The notes under the pieces are model-generated. The model was given only the letters and a program-made list of their open reading frames with translations, had not been told where the DNA came from and did no database searches. A stretch of DNA of 51,990 nt, from assembly GCA_003142795.1 (NCBI GenBank), contig PLNN01000019.1:1-51990 (forward strand). The letters are read 5' to 3'. The DNA is from Candidatus Omnitrophota bacterium. GTDB lineage: Bacteria; Omnitrophota; Gorgyraeia; 2-01-FULL-45-10. Positions 1 through 7,835 of the stretch are shown here, piece by piece; positions within the stretch are counted from its first letter, which is position 1; every line of letters starts with the position of its first letter. A program made the translations under genes and the position numbers.

Positions 1-1608
1 GCAACCTCCGGCGCAATAACCAGATTCCCTGGCGTCAATGCCACATTCACTGCCCCATCCACAGGCTCAACTACAGGCAAAGGATGGAAGAACAATAAGC
101 TAGTAGAGGCCATAATAAATTACTCCGCCCCATTTACCAGCACGCTAAGGCTCAGGTGTGCTGTGAATACGAAAGCGACCGGCTCAGGGGCATTGATGAT
201 ACCTATAGCACGTTTTTTAGATATGATACAAACTTTAGACAAAGGTTATGCATTGGTGTTTGATACAGGGAATGCCGGCCCTACTATATATTTTTTAAAA
301 ATGGACAGATTCCTCAATCCAATAGGATATACCAGCTATACTTTGCCGCCAGGGAAAATATGGAGCGGCGTACCTAGCAATGGGCCGGCCTGCTACGTCA
401 ATATTAAAGAAACATTCGATGGCCAGGGAAGCAGCACCGGTTATATATTATGCAGTACCGTGTATTACACAAGTGGCGGTCAAGCTTATTGGGACGGCGT
501 GTTGGTAAAATTGAGCACATCCGGAGCCGTTGAATGGGCTAACCAGTATAATCGTATCGACGGCTCTAATCACGGTTCTATTTATGGTTATTGCGCAAAT
601 CAAGTTTTCAGCCAAGCAGGCGGTTCGCCATCCAGGTTTATAGTTGCAGGACAAGGTTATGGGCAGACCGATTCTACCAGAGACACGACCGGTGCATTGC
701 TGTGGCTTTGTGACAAGGACACGGTCATGTGGGCGCATGCGTATTCTGCTTATTATCCGGGAGTGAATATAAACGGCTCGCCGGATTATTTCAGGTCAGC
801 ACAACAGGTATTTACCGCTTCCGGAGCGCCGAACGGCTTCATCGTGGGGGGGCTGGGAGCCGGCGGTGACGCGTATAGCAATACTTTTGCATACATAGTG
901 AAGACTGATACTACGGGAGCTCACGTGTGGTCTAAGCTTTACGGCAGAGATCCCAATATCGTATCTTGGGATACCGATGTAGTGTATGATGTGTTGCCTG
1001 TCTATCCGGGAGGAATGGCTCCCGATTTCTTAGCGGTGGGCACTATTCACGAAAATGATGCAAATAATAAAGACAGCTCACATTTTGTTATGAGACTGGC
1101 GGGCAACGGACTGCACAGTTGGCATTACCCCAGAAGCCATAATGGCACTTTTGGCGAAAGAAAACAGGTTTGGTTAGGCAGTGACGGCAACTTCAGGACC
1201 CTCTTCACTTATTTGACCACTGGAAAGAGCATAGCTTATGTCGATACGATCTCCTCTGTAGGGTCCGCCTTATCGTCGCTGGCCATAAACAAGCCCTCCG
1301 GAAGCGGTTTTTACAAAGCGTTTGATTCATTCGATAAAAATGGTTCTTTCGACGGGTTTATGTTGGGCGGGCAGATTGCGATGAGCACCGGAAACCAGGC
1401 GGTTTATCTCATGAAATGTGACCAAAGCGGTAACTGCGCTTCCGCGCAGAATCCCGACGTATTTAATAAAACCCCCTCTCCTGAGCAGATAGCATTTAAC
1501 AACTCTTTCACGCTGCCGGTTGTAGGTAATAAAACGTTTACCGATCCGAACACGCTCGGTTCTCTGACAAAATCGGAAGATGCCGGCATAGACCCAGGGT
1601 CTCCATAA
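1..1608 (+). CDS. Propeller-like repeat protein, C-terminal part (5' truncated by window edge)
   Basis: The frame is open from base 1 with no stop, so the gene begins outside the window. The GTG at 163 is only an internal valine codon. About 535 residues are visible, ending in TAA at 1606-1608. The sequence contains recurring units of the type KTDTTGAHVWSKLYG (near 505, 690, 895, 1090 and 1410), each preceded by a glycine-rich beta segment such as FIVGGLGAGG. Such units are typical of secreted beta-propeller or SBBP-like repeat proteins that act outside the cytoplasm. No catalytic motif, anchor or sorting signal is visible at the C-terminus. It is separated from the next operon by its own gap with a strong promoter, so it is probably transcribed independently. 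The function is not recognisable. The fold assignment is an inference from repeat pattern only. Confidence 0.75.
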   Translation, partial: ATSGAITRFPGVNATFTAPSTGSTTGKGWKNNKLVEAIINYSAPFTSTLRLRCAVNTKATGSGALMIPIARFLDMIQTLDKGYALVFDTGNAGPTIYFLKMDRFLNPIGYTSYTLPPGKIWSGVPSNGPACYVNIKETFDGQGSSTGYILCSTVYYTSGGQAYWDGVLVKLSTSGAVEWANQYNRIDGSNHGSIYGYCANQVFSQAGGSPSRFIVAGQGYGQTDSTRDTTGALLWLCDKDTVMWAHAYSAYYPGVNINGSPDYFRSAQQVFTASGAPNGFIVGGLGAGGDAYSNTFAYIVKTDTTGAHVWSKLYGRDPNIVSWDTDVVYDVLPVYPGGMAPDFLAVGTIHENDANNKDSSHFVMRLAGNGLHSWHYPRSHNGTFGERKQVWLGSDGNFRTLFTYLTTGKSIAYVDTISSVGSALSSLAINKPSGSGFYKAFDSFDKNGSFDGFMLGGQIAMSTGNQAVYLMKCDQSGNCASAQNPDVFNKTPSPEQIAFNNSFTLPVVGNKTFTDPNTLGSLTKSEDAGIDPGSP

Positions 1609-1648
1609 CCTGAAAAGACGTTAAAAATTTCCAATGCTATTTTTTCTT

Positions 1649-1677
1649 TTGACATCCTGCCTCGAATGCGGTAAAAT
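1649..1677 (+). promoter_or_regulatory. Sigma-70-type promoter of the ParA/coiled-coil operon
   Basis: TTGACA (1649-1654), a 17-nt spacer and TAAAAT (1672-1677) give a near-consensus promoter. The expected start is near 1684, leaving a leader of about 100 nt before the ATG at 1782. No terminator or operator is evident in the leader. Confidence 0.75.
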
Positions 1678-1781
1678 TTCACTATATAATATCGTATTAT
1701 TCTATTCTTTATACCCTAAAAGTAGAGTCAAAAATTCTTTTCTACAAGGTGCGTAAGGCGTAATCTATCCGGAGGTTCAAT

Positions 1782-2156
1782 ATGTCACTATTCAGGGTCT
1801 CAGACGTGATCACATTCTTCATGGTCATAGGCATCGCGCTTATTTTCGTGGCGGCATGGATGATCTCAGCGGAACACAGAAGGAATATCCTGAAGGGCGA
1901 ACTCAGGAAGCTGAGGACGCAGGTCGAGTCGAACGCGCGTGAAAAATTCATGCTGCTTGAAAAAATAAACATGCTTGAAAATGCGCAGATCTCTCCTAAC
2001 CAGAATGATTGGGCGGGGAATTTGGCCGAGCTGGAACGCCAGCTGCAGGAATCGCGCTCATCTTCGAGTGCCCTGCAGGATGAGAACCTCAGATTGAAGA
2101 AAGAACTGGCTGAAGCAAAAGGCTCGCTGGAAGAAGTCTATAAGGCGCTTAGTTAA
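1782..2156 (+). CDS. Small membrane-anchored coiled-coil protein
   Basis: This 124-residue protein has one N-terminal transmembrane helix (about residues 7-29). A long charged, heptad-rich helix follows (about 31-122), interrupted by a Pro/Asn-containing hinge near SPNQNDW. The start is supported by a strong GGAGG at 1771-1775, six nt before the ATG. It is first in an operon with another coiled-coil protein, a ParA-type ATPase, a second membrane coiled-coil protein and a TPR protein. The likely orientation is N-out with a cytoplasmic coiled coil, because positively charged residues (EHRR) follow the helix. It may recruit the ATPase or the downstream coiled-coil protein to the membrane. This is inference from context; the family is not recognised. 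Confidence 0.8.
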   Translation: MSLFRVSDVITFFMVIGIALIFVAAWMISAEHRRNILKGELRKLRTQVESNAREKFMLLEKINMLENAQISPNQNDWAGNLAELERQLQESRSSSSALQDENLRLKKELAEAKGSLEEVYKALS

Positions 2157-2177
2157 ATTATAGAGGCGGGTGAAAAT

Positions 2178-3569
2178 ATGAGCCGAATATACAAATTATT
2201 GAGAAAAGCAGACGAAGAAAAGATAGCCAGGGACCTTACGGCCGATAAAGAGGGCCGCGAAAATATGGACATAAGCGAAATAAAGAGAAGGATACTGGAA
2301 AAGATCGAGAAAGAAAAGGCGGGCTCTTCCGAAAAGGGAAAGACCGCCTTATCCATATTATCCGAAAAACTAGGCGTCGAAACGGCAAATTCACAGGCTG
2401 CCGGCGTTACGGTTTCCGAGGAAAGTCCGGACTTACCGTCCCGTAAGGACGATATCGTCCCGGATAGCGAAAGGGTAATAAAGGAATATTCAGAAAAGCT
2501 CGCGCTTATAGGGTCAGAGAACGAAACCCTCAAAAAACTGCATGAAGAGGCGTTGAAACAAAATGAAGAGATGGCGCTTCAGCTGAAAGAAAAAGAGAAA
2601 GCCGTCAGCAATGTAGACACTTTGATATCGAGGGTATATTCGACCGGTAAAGAAGCCAAGGAGCGGGCAAGCCGCATAAGCCAGCTGGAAGAGACTCTCA
2701 GGGCGAAAGAAAAAAAATTGGCGGATATAGACAGGCTTTACAAGCAACGCGAAAACATACAAAATGAGAATGATGCCAGGATCAAATCATATGAAAGCCA
2801 GATCAAAGAACTGGATGACAGGGTTAATCAGCTGACCGAAGAGATAGGATCGAAATCCAGGAAGATCGACGATGCGAATACGCAATACATAGAACTGGAC
2901 CGGATGCTGAAGGATTCGGCGCTTAAGTTAAGTGTTGCGGAAGAGGAGAAGAAAGACGCCGGTCAAAGACTGTCGCGCCTTACAACTGAGGTATCGGACT
3001 TGAGGCGCAGGCTTGCCGAAAAAGAGGATGCGTATGCGGCGATCGAGATCGCAAAAGAGGAAGCTGAGCTGAGGATCGGGCCGCTTACGCGGGAAAACAA
3101 AGGCCTGGAAGAGAAATTGTCGCAATTGACAGATGAATTTGACGCCCTGACGAATAAGCTCATCGAAACTGAAAAGCTCAATAGGGAGATAGATGATATC
3201 GCCAAAGAGGCGTCTTTCAAACTGCATGCTTTCGAGAGGGAAAAGAGAGACCTAGAAGAGAAGGCCTCATCGCTGGTCCTAGAGCTTGACGCAACGGCCA
3301 AAAGACATGTTAGCGAAAGGACCAGTGCGCAGGAAAATATCAGTAAACTGCGCGCTGAGCTCGACATAGCCAAGCATATAATCAAAGAAAAAGAGAAAGA
3401 CGAGATCGACATGCGGGAAGCGCTGTCGCAGGCCGTGTCCGGCCAGGACTTGCGCGATAAAAAGATAGAGGCCGACATGAAGTATTACGAAAAACTGGTC
3501 AAAGAGATGAAGGAGCTGAAACAGCAGGTAAGAATGCTCAGTTCAAAACGCGATAATCCGGGAATATAA
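2178..3569 (+). CDS. Long coiled-coil (filament-like) protein
   Basis: The protein has 463 residues with no signal peptide or membrane helix. After a short N-terminal segment of about 110 residues containing acidic and Pro/Ser stretches, almost everything up to about residue 455 is heptad-patterned, Lys/Glu/Leu-rich coiled coil, resembling SMC-arm or bactofilin-partner proteins. There are no ATPase motifs, so it is not an SMC itself. It starts 21 nt after the previous stop, with GAGG at 2163-2166. Its TAA overlaps the next ATG (TAATG at 3567-3571), implying translational coupling to the ParA-like ATPase. A coiled-coil scaffold next to a ParA ATPase suggests cell-pole or cargo positioning. The precise role is unknown. 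Confidence 0.8.
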   Translation: MSRIYKLLRKADEEKIARDLTADKEGRENMDISEIKRRILEKIEKEKAGSSEKGKTALSILSEKLGVETANSQAAGVTVSEESPDLPSRKDDIVPDSERVIKEYSEKLALIGSENETLKKLHEEALKQNEEMALQLKEKEKAVSNVDTLISRVYSTGKEAKERASRISQLEETLRAKEKKLADIDRLYKQRENIQNENDARIKSYESQIKELDDRVNQLTEEIGSKSRKIDDANTQYIELDRMLKDSALKLSVAEEEKKDAGQRLSRLTTEVSDLRRRLAEKEDAYAAIEIAKEEAELRIGPLTRENKGLEEKLSQLTDEFDALTNKLIETEKLNREIDDIAKEASFKLHAFEREKRDLEEKASSLVLELDATAKRHVSERTSAQENISKLRAELDIAKHIIKEKEKDEIDMREALSQAVSGQDLRDKKIEADMKYYEKLVKEMKELKQQVRMLSSKRDNPGI

Positions 3570-4357
3570 TGGCGAAAAAACAACTTTTTTTGAATTATAA
3601 AGGCGGCACAGGAAAGACGAGCATTGCTGCCGCGTACGGTTATTATCTTGCCAAGATGGGGAAGAAGGTCCTGATGGTGGACCTCGACGCGCAGGCACAT
3701 TTGACGGCGTGCCTGAACCAGGAGTCGGTACACCACGAAAAAAGTCTTTACAGCGTTATCGTGAATGGCGATCCGCTGTCCGAAATAATAATACCAACGC
3801 AGCTTCCCGGCCTGAAACTTGTCCCTTCGACGATCTCGCTGTCGGCGTTGGAACAGCCGCTTTTTAACATGCCCTTAAGAGAATTCCAGCTAAGAAGGGC
3901 TCTTAAAAATGTCGAGCGCGATTATGACTTTATAGTCATCGACTCGTCGCCCAGCATAAACCTTCTCAGTTTGAACGCGATCATTGCCTCCGACGAAATG
4001 CTGATCCCGCTTTTAGCCGACTTCCTTTCATTCCACGGATTGAAACTGCTCCTCGAGACACTTGCGTCGATCGAAAGGGATTTCCAGTTCTATCTCGGTA
4101 AGATCTATGTGTTCCTGAACCGGTACAATCCCGATTATCCGATATGTTTGGAATCCAAAGAGGCAATACACAAATTCTATCCGCAATATGCCCTCAAGAC
4201 CGTTATAAACGAATCACAGGATATAATAAACGCTTCCAGCGTGGGCATGTCGATCTTTGAGATGAACCCGAATTCAAAGGTATCTTGCGACATCAGGGAA
4301 CTTGTCAAAGAAGTCAACGGAATATATGAAGATGCCCGCGAATACGCGGTCGTCTAA
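3569..4357 (+). CDS. ParA/MinD-family ATPase
   Basis: This 262-residue P-loop ATPase shows the deviant Walker A motif YKGGTGKTS with the signature lysine at residue 11 and catalytic-type lysine at 16. Asp40 lies in VMVDLDAQ-like sequence (read as VLMVDLDAQ), and a Walker B-type FIVIDSSPS ends in Asp125. These are the hallmarks of ParA-type ATPases that dimerise on ATP and position plasmids, chromosomes or protein cargoes. No N-terminal DNA-binding HTH is present, so it is the short, orphan type. There is no adjacent parB-like gene; its neighbours are coiled-coil, membrane and TPR proteins. This favours protein or envelope-machine positioning (as for McdA-, PpfA- or MipZ-like systems) over DNA segregation. 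The start overlaps the previous stop codon by one base. Confidence 0.9.
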   Translation: MAKKQLFLNYKGGTGKTSIAAAYGYYLAKMGKKVLMVDLDAQAHLTACLNQESVHHEKSLYSVIVNGDPLSEIIIPTQLPGLKLVPSTISLSALEQPLFNMPLREFQLRRALKNVERDYDFIVIDSSPSINLLSLNAIIASDEMLIPLLADFLSFHGLKLLLETLASIERDFQFYLGKIYVFLNRYNPDYPICLESKEAIHKFYPQYALKTVINESQDIINASSVGMSIFEMNPNSKVSCDIRELVKEVNGIYEDAREYAVV

Positions 4358-4372
4358 AAAAGGAGTTTTATC

Positions 4373-4885
4373 ATGAAAACAAAATTCGAAACCAATGTCG
4401 CTGCAGAACTGCCTAAGACAAGAATGTCGCAGGAGCCGGGGCTGCCGTGGAAACTGGATCCGGAAGACCTGGAAAAAGTCTCTGCCGGCAAGGATGAATA
4501 TAAGGCCGCGATATCCGGCGCTTTTCCGCTGAAGACCAGGCCCGTATTTCTGATCGTGCTGCTCGCGGCAATATTTGCCGCAATAACGTATTTCGTTTCG
4601 CTCGTCTTGACGGATAGCGCAAATACTCATACCGTTGCCGACAATAAAGAGGTTACGATGCTGTCCATGCAGACGACGCTTGGGAAGATAAATAATGAAA
4701 AGAACACTTTAAGCGAGAACATAGGGCAGCTGGAAAAACGTGTCAGCGAACTCAATGCCCAGAAAGAACTTTTCGCGACAGTCATAGAAAGCCTCACCAA
4801 AAAAACCGACGACGCGGTAGGCCAGAGTGAAACCGAAAAGGCTCAAAGCGCACCGCAGGCAATAAAGAGCGGGACAGTAAACTAA
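4373..4885 (+). CDS. Single-pass membrane protein with periplasmic coiled coil
   Basis: The protein has 170 residues: a cytoplasmic N-terminal part of about 55 residues, one transmembrane helix at about 57-79 (preceded by KTR), then a coiled coil at about 92-145 and a polar tail. The positive-inside rule predicts N-in, with the coiled coil outside the membrane. The start has a strong SD, AGGAG at 4361-4365, seven nt before the ATG. The gene lies 15 nt after the ParA-like ATPase gene and 4 nt before the exported TPR protein. It could couple the cytoplasmic ATPase to the periplasmic TPR scaffold. That bridge role is inference; no family is recognised. Confidence 0.8.
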   Translation: MKTKFETNVAAELPKTRMSQEPGLPWKLDPEDLEKVSAGKDEYKAAISGAFPLKTRPVFLIVLLAAIFAAITYFVSLVLTDSANTHTVADNKEVTMLSMQTTLGKINNEKNTLSENIGQLEKRVSELNAQKELFATVIESLTKKTDDAVGQSETEKAQSAPQAIKSGTVN

Positions 4886-4889
4886 AAAA

Positions 4890-7703
4890 ATGAGATCATA
4901 TTTAAAACGTATATTCTGTATCTGTATAGGAATATGCTTTTCTTTTTGCTTTTCCGGCACCCTTTCGGCGCAGCAGGTAGGGGCGTCGACATACCAGGAA
5001 ATGGTCTCCGCGGCCAAGAACGAACTGGAAAGCGCTAAAAGATCCTACGGCTCATATAGTTCCAGCCTCATCCAACCCATAGACAATCTCATTAACTTAT
5101 ACGAGAAATACGGAAGATATGCGAAGGCCGAGCCTCTTTTGAAAAAAGCGCTGGCTATAAGGACGCTTTCCGTAGGGACCCAGATCGCGTCAAAGGACTA
5201 TGAAGAGATCGCTCTCATACTACGGCGCCTCGCCGAGCTTTACAGGCTGCAGAAAAAATACGCGAAAGCCGAAGTGATATTAAAACGGGCGCTTGTAATG
5301 GATGAAAAGGCCTTTGGCACGGAAGCGCCCGGGCTTTTGCCGGGCCTGAATAGTATTATCGCCCTCTATGAATCGCAGGGCAAGTACGGCCAGGCAGAGC
5401 CTTTTTATCTAAAGGTATTGGATATAAACGAAAAAACGCTGGGGCCGGATCAGCCTGAGATCGCCAATGTCCTCAATGGACTGGCCAGGATATACAAAGC
5501 GCAAGCCAAATACGCCGAAGCGGAGCCGGTGCTGAAACGCGTTATGAAAATAAATGAAAAAACGTTCGGGCCCGGGCATCGTAACGTGGCCGCGTGCTTA
5601 AATAATCTTGCGACGATCTATTTTTACGAAAAAAAATACGCCGGCGCGGAACCGTTATTGAAAAGAGCGCTCGCGATAGACGAAAAGGCGCTTGGCATCG
5701 GCCACCCGGATGTTGTGACGGACCTGAATAATCTTGCGACCCTTTACTATTACCAGAACAAGCTCGCAGAATCCGAAAAGTTCTATATGAAGGCTTTAGC
5801 GGCCAACGAAAAGATGCTGGGCCCCAATCATACCGGCACCGTAGAAAGCCTTAATAATTTTGCAGCTATTTATTCTTCGCAGAATAAATACGCCGAAGCG
5901 GAGCCTCTCTTAAAACGCGCGCTCAAGATAAATGAGAATATATTCGGCCCGAATCATCCCAGCGTGGCGACCTCTCTTAACAACCTGGGGCAGTTATATG
6001 AGTCGCAAAAAGAATACGGCAAAGCAGAAAGTTTTTATAAGAGGGCTATCGAAATAGGGGAAAAGGATATAGGAAAAAATTATTCCAATCTGACCACCTC
6101 TCTCAACGATCTGGCGCGGATATACCGGACCCAGGGCAAATATAAAGAGGCGGAGGCTCTTTTGCAGTGGGCTCTTGCCATAGACGAGAAGACGCTCGGC
6201 AAAGAGAACGCCGATGTAGTAAATATCCTGAACGGTTTAGCGAAGATACTAAGGGTCCAGAAACGATACGCCGAGGCCGAACCGCTCTTAAGGCGCGCCC
6301 TGGCGGCAGGCGAAAAGACACTGGGCCCGGACCATCCGGATATTGCGAACGTGCTGAACGGGCTGGCGGGGATCTATATAGCGCAGAAAAAATACGCCGA
6401 GGCCGAGCCGTTCCTTAAACGCGCTCTCGCGATAGATGAGAAAGCGCTCGGAAGCGATCATCCCGATGTTGTTACAGACCTGAACAATCTTGCGACCGCC
6501 TATTATTACCAGGACAGATATGTTGAGGCGGAGGCGCTTTGCAAAAGATCCCTTGCAATAAATGAAAAGATATCCGGCCCGGACAGCGCCGAAACCGTGA
6601 AAAGCCTGACTAATTTAGCTACAGTATATTCATACCAGAATAAATACGCCGAGGCAGAGCCTCTCCTAAGGCGCGCGCTCGCTATAAACCAAAATTTATT
6701 CGGCGCCGACGACAGCAATACCATGTCAGCGCTTAATAATCTGGCTCTTTTGTATGAATCTCAGGGCGAATCCGATAAAGCCCAGATGACCTACAGGAAA
6801 GCGCTCGATGTAGAAGAAAAAGAGATAGGCAAGAATTATCCCGGCATAACCGTTTCATTGAACGGCCTTGCCCGTGTTTATAAGAATAAAGAAAAATATC
6901 AGGACGCCGAAACAGCGTTACAATGGGCGCTTGCCATCGACGAGAAGGCCCTCGGTAAAGAGAACCCGGACATCGTTCCTGCGATAAATAACATCATAAA
7001 ATTTTACGAATCCCAGGGCAGGCTCACAGACGCGGAGATACTTTCTCTCAGGGTTTTGGCCATTGACGAGAAGGCGTTCGGAAGTAGCCCTAATGTTGAA
7101 GCCGACCTCAACAGCCTGGCGGGGTACTATATAACCGAAAAGAAATTTGCCGAGGCCGAACCTTTGTTAAAACGTGCGCTCGAGATCAGTGAACGTACTG
7201 TCGGCCCGGACAATAAGAATACGGCGTCTTATCTTAACAATCTCGCCACGGTCTATTTTAACCAGGATAAATACGCCGAGGCCGAGCCTTTGTTAAAACG
7301 CGCGCTCGAAATAGACGAGAAAGTGTTCGGTCCCGACCACCAGAGCGCTTCCACATATCTTAACAATTTGTCTACCGTATATTTTAATCAGAAGCGATAC
7401 GCCGAGGCTGAGCCTCTCTTAAAGCACGCGCTAGAGATAGACGAAAAAACGCTCGGAAGCGATCATCCCGATACCATAACCGATATCAATAATCTCGCCA
7501 CTCTCTATTATTACGAGGAAAAATACCCCGACGCGGAAGCCGCATATAAACGCGCGCTGGAAACGACCGAAAAAACTTTCGGCGAGCGCCATCCCGCCAT
7601 AGCCAGCATCCTTGATAACATGGCTGATCTTTATGACAAGATGGGCAATAAAGACGCCGCAAAAAATGCAAGAGAGCGGTCTGCAAAGTTAAAAGGGATC
7701 TAA
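4890..7703 (+). CDS. Exported TPR-repeat protein (kinesin light chain-type repeats)
   Basis: The protein has 937 residues. A signal peptide (basic start, cysteine/phenylalanine-rich hydrophobic core, LSA|QQ site after residue 27) directs it out of the cytoplasm. From about residue 65 to 930 there are about 20 tandem 42-residue tetratricopeptide repeats of the kinesin-light-chain type, recognisable by YAEAEPLLKRAL, DEKxLGPDHP and LNNLAxxY motifs. TPR arrays form superhelical protein-binding surfaces. No catalytic domain is visible. There is no clear ribosome-binding site at the ATG, which lies 4 nt after the previous stop, so translation is probably coupled. It is the last gene of the ParA operon and probably serves as a periplasmic scaffold for the complex built by its neighbours (inference). 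Confidence 0.88.
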   Translation: MRSYLKRIFCICIGICFSFCFSGTLSAQQVGASTYQEMVSAAKNELESAKRSYGSYSSSLIQPIDNLINLYEKYGRYAKAEPLLKKALAIRTLSVGTQIASKDYEEIALILRRLAELYRLQKKYAKAEVILKRALVMDEKAFGTEAPGLLPGLNSIIALYESQGKYGQAEPFYLKVLDINEKTLGPDQPEIANVLNGLARIYKAQAKYAEAEPVLKRVMKINEKTFGPGHRNVAACLNNLATIYFYEKKYAGAEPLLKRALAIDEKALGIGHPDVVTDLNNLATLYYYQNKLAESEKFYMKALAANEKMLGPNHTGTVESLNNFAAIYSSQNKYAEAEPLLKRALKINENIFGPNHPSVATSLNNLGQLYESQKEYGKAESFYKRAIEIGEKDIGKNYSNLTTSLNDLARIYRTQGKYKEAEALLQWALAIDEKTLGKENADVVNILNGLAKILRVQKRYAEAEPLLRRALAAGEKTLGPDHPDIANVLNGLAGIYIAQKKYAEAEPFLKRALAIDEKALGSDHPDVVTDLNNLATAYYYQDRYVEAEALCKRSLAINEKISGPDSAETVKSLTNLATVYSYQNKYAEAEPLLRRALAINQNLFGADDSNTMSALNNLALLYESQGESDKAQMTYRKALDVEEKEIGKNYPGITVSLNGLARVYKNKEKYQDAETALQWALAIDEKALGKENPDIVPAINNIIKFYESQGRLTDAEILSLRVLAIDEKAFGSSPNVEADLNSLAGYYITEKKFAEAEPLLKRALEISERTVGPDNKNTASYLNNLATVYFNQDKYAEAEPLLKRALEIDEKVFGPDHQSASTYLNNLSTVYFNQKRYAEAEPLLKHALEIDEKTLGSDHPDTITDINNLATLYYYEEKYPDAEAAYKRALETTEKTFGERHPAIASILDNMADLYDKMGNKDAAKNARERSAKLKGI
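5090..7680 (+). repeat. 126-bp TPR-coding repeats with a 756-bp higher-order duplication
   Basis: About 20 in-frame units of 126 bp encode the 42-residue TPRs. The units are not independent. The block starting at GATGTTGTGACGGACCTG (5709) is matched exactly 756 bp downstream by GATGTTGTTACAGACCTG (6465). The distinctive IGKNY unit near 6070 likewise recurs near 6826. Six-TPR blocks (252 residues) therefore duplicated as a unit. Confidence 0.8.
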
Positions 7704-7743
7704 GAAGCATATCGGTTTATACCTGGTATTATCTGTCCCGCCC

Positions 7744-7772
7744 TTGACTTTCCTATATACATCGTGTATACT
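7744..7772 (+). promoter_or_regulatory. Sigma-70-type promoter of the ROK-efflux operon
   Basis: TTGACT (7744-7749), a 17-nt spacer and TATACT (7767-7772) lie 64 nt upstream of the ROK gene. The expected start is near 7779, directly beside the palindrome at 7781-7793. Confidence 0.75.
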
Positions 7773-7780
7773 TGTCAAAA

Positions 7781-7818
7781 GTTAGTTTCTAACTATTTTT
7801 TTTGCTTAGAAAGTTAAG
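7781..7818. promoter_or_regulatory. Candidate operator palindromes at the ROK-efflux promoter
   Basis: A perfect palindrome GTTAG-TTT-CTAAC (7781-7793) sits at the expected transcription start. A second, imperfect one, CTTAGAAAGTTAAG (7805-7818), follows, and a further CTAAC half-site occurs at 7829-7833 just before the start codon. ROK repressors bind similar AT-rich palindromes, so autoregulation is a reasonable inference. The first palindrome is followed by a run of T, so a weak leader terminator is an alternative reading. Confidence 0.45.
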
Positions 7819-7835
7819 AAAATGAATTCTAACCT

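Noticed and set aside
163-1608. GTG at 163 as a true start of the first gene
   Set aside because: The frame is open upstream to base 1, there is no ribosome-binding site, and no signal peptide follows. The gene is simply cut by the window edge.
2963-3478. A 171-codon minus-strand frame rich in Ser and Leu
   Set aside because: It is the complement of coiled-coil codons (Glu/Lys/Arg) and has no start signal or motif.
5090-7680. Regular repeats suggesting a CRISPR array
   Set aside because: The 126-bp period, open reading frame and TPR consensus show that it is coding. There are no conserved short repeats with variable spacers and no cas genes.
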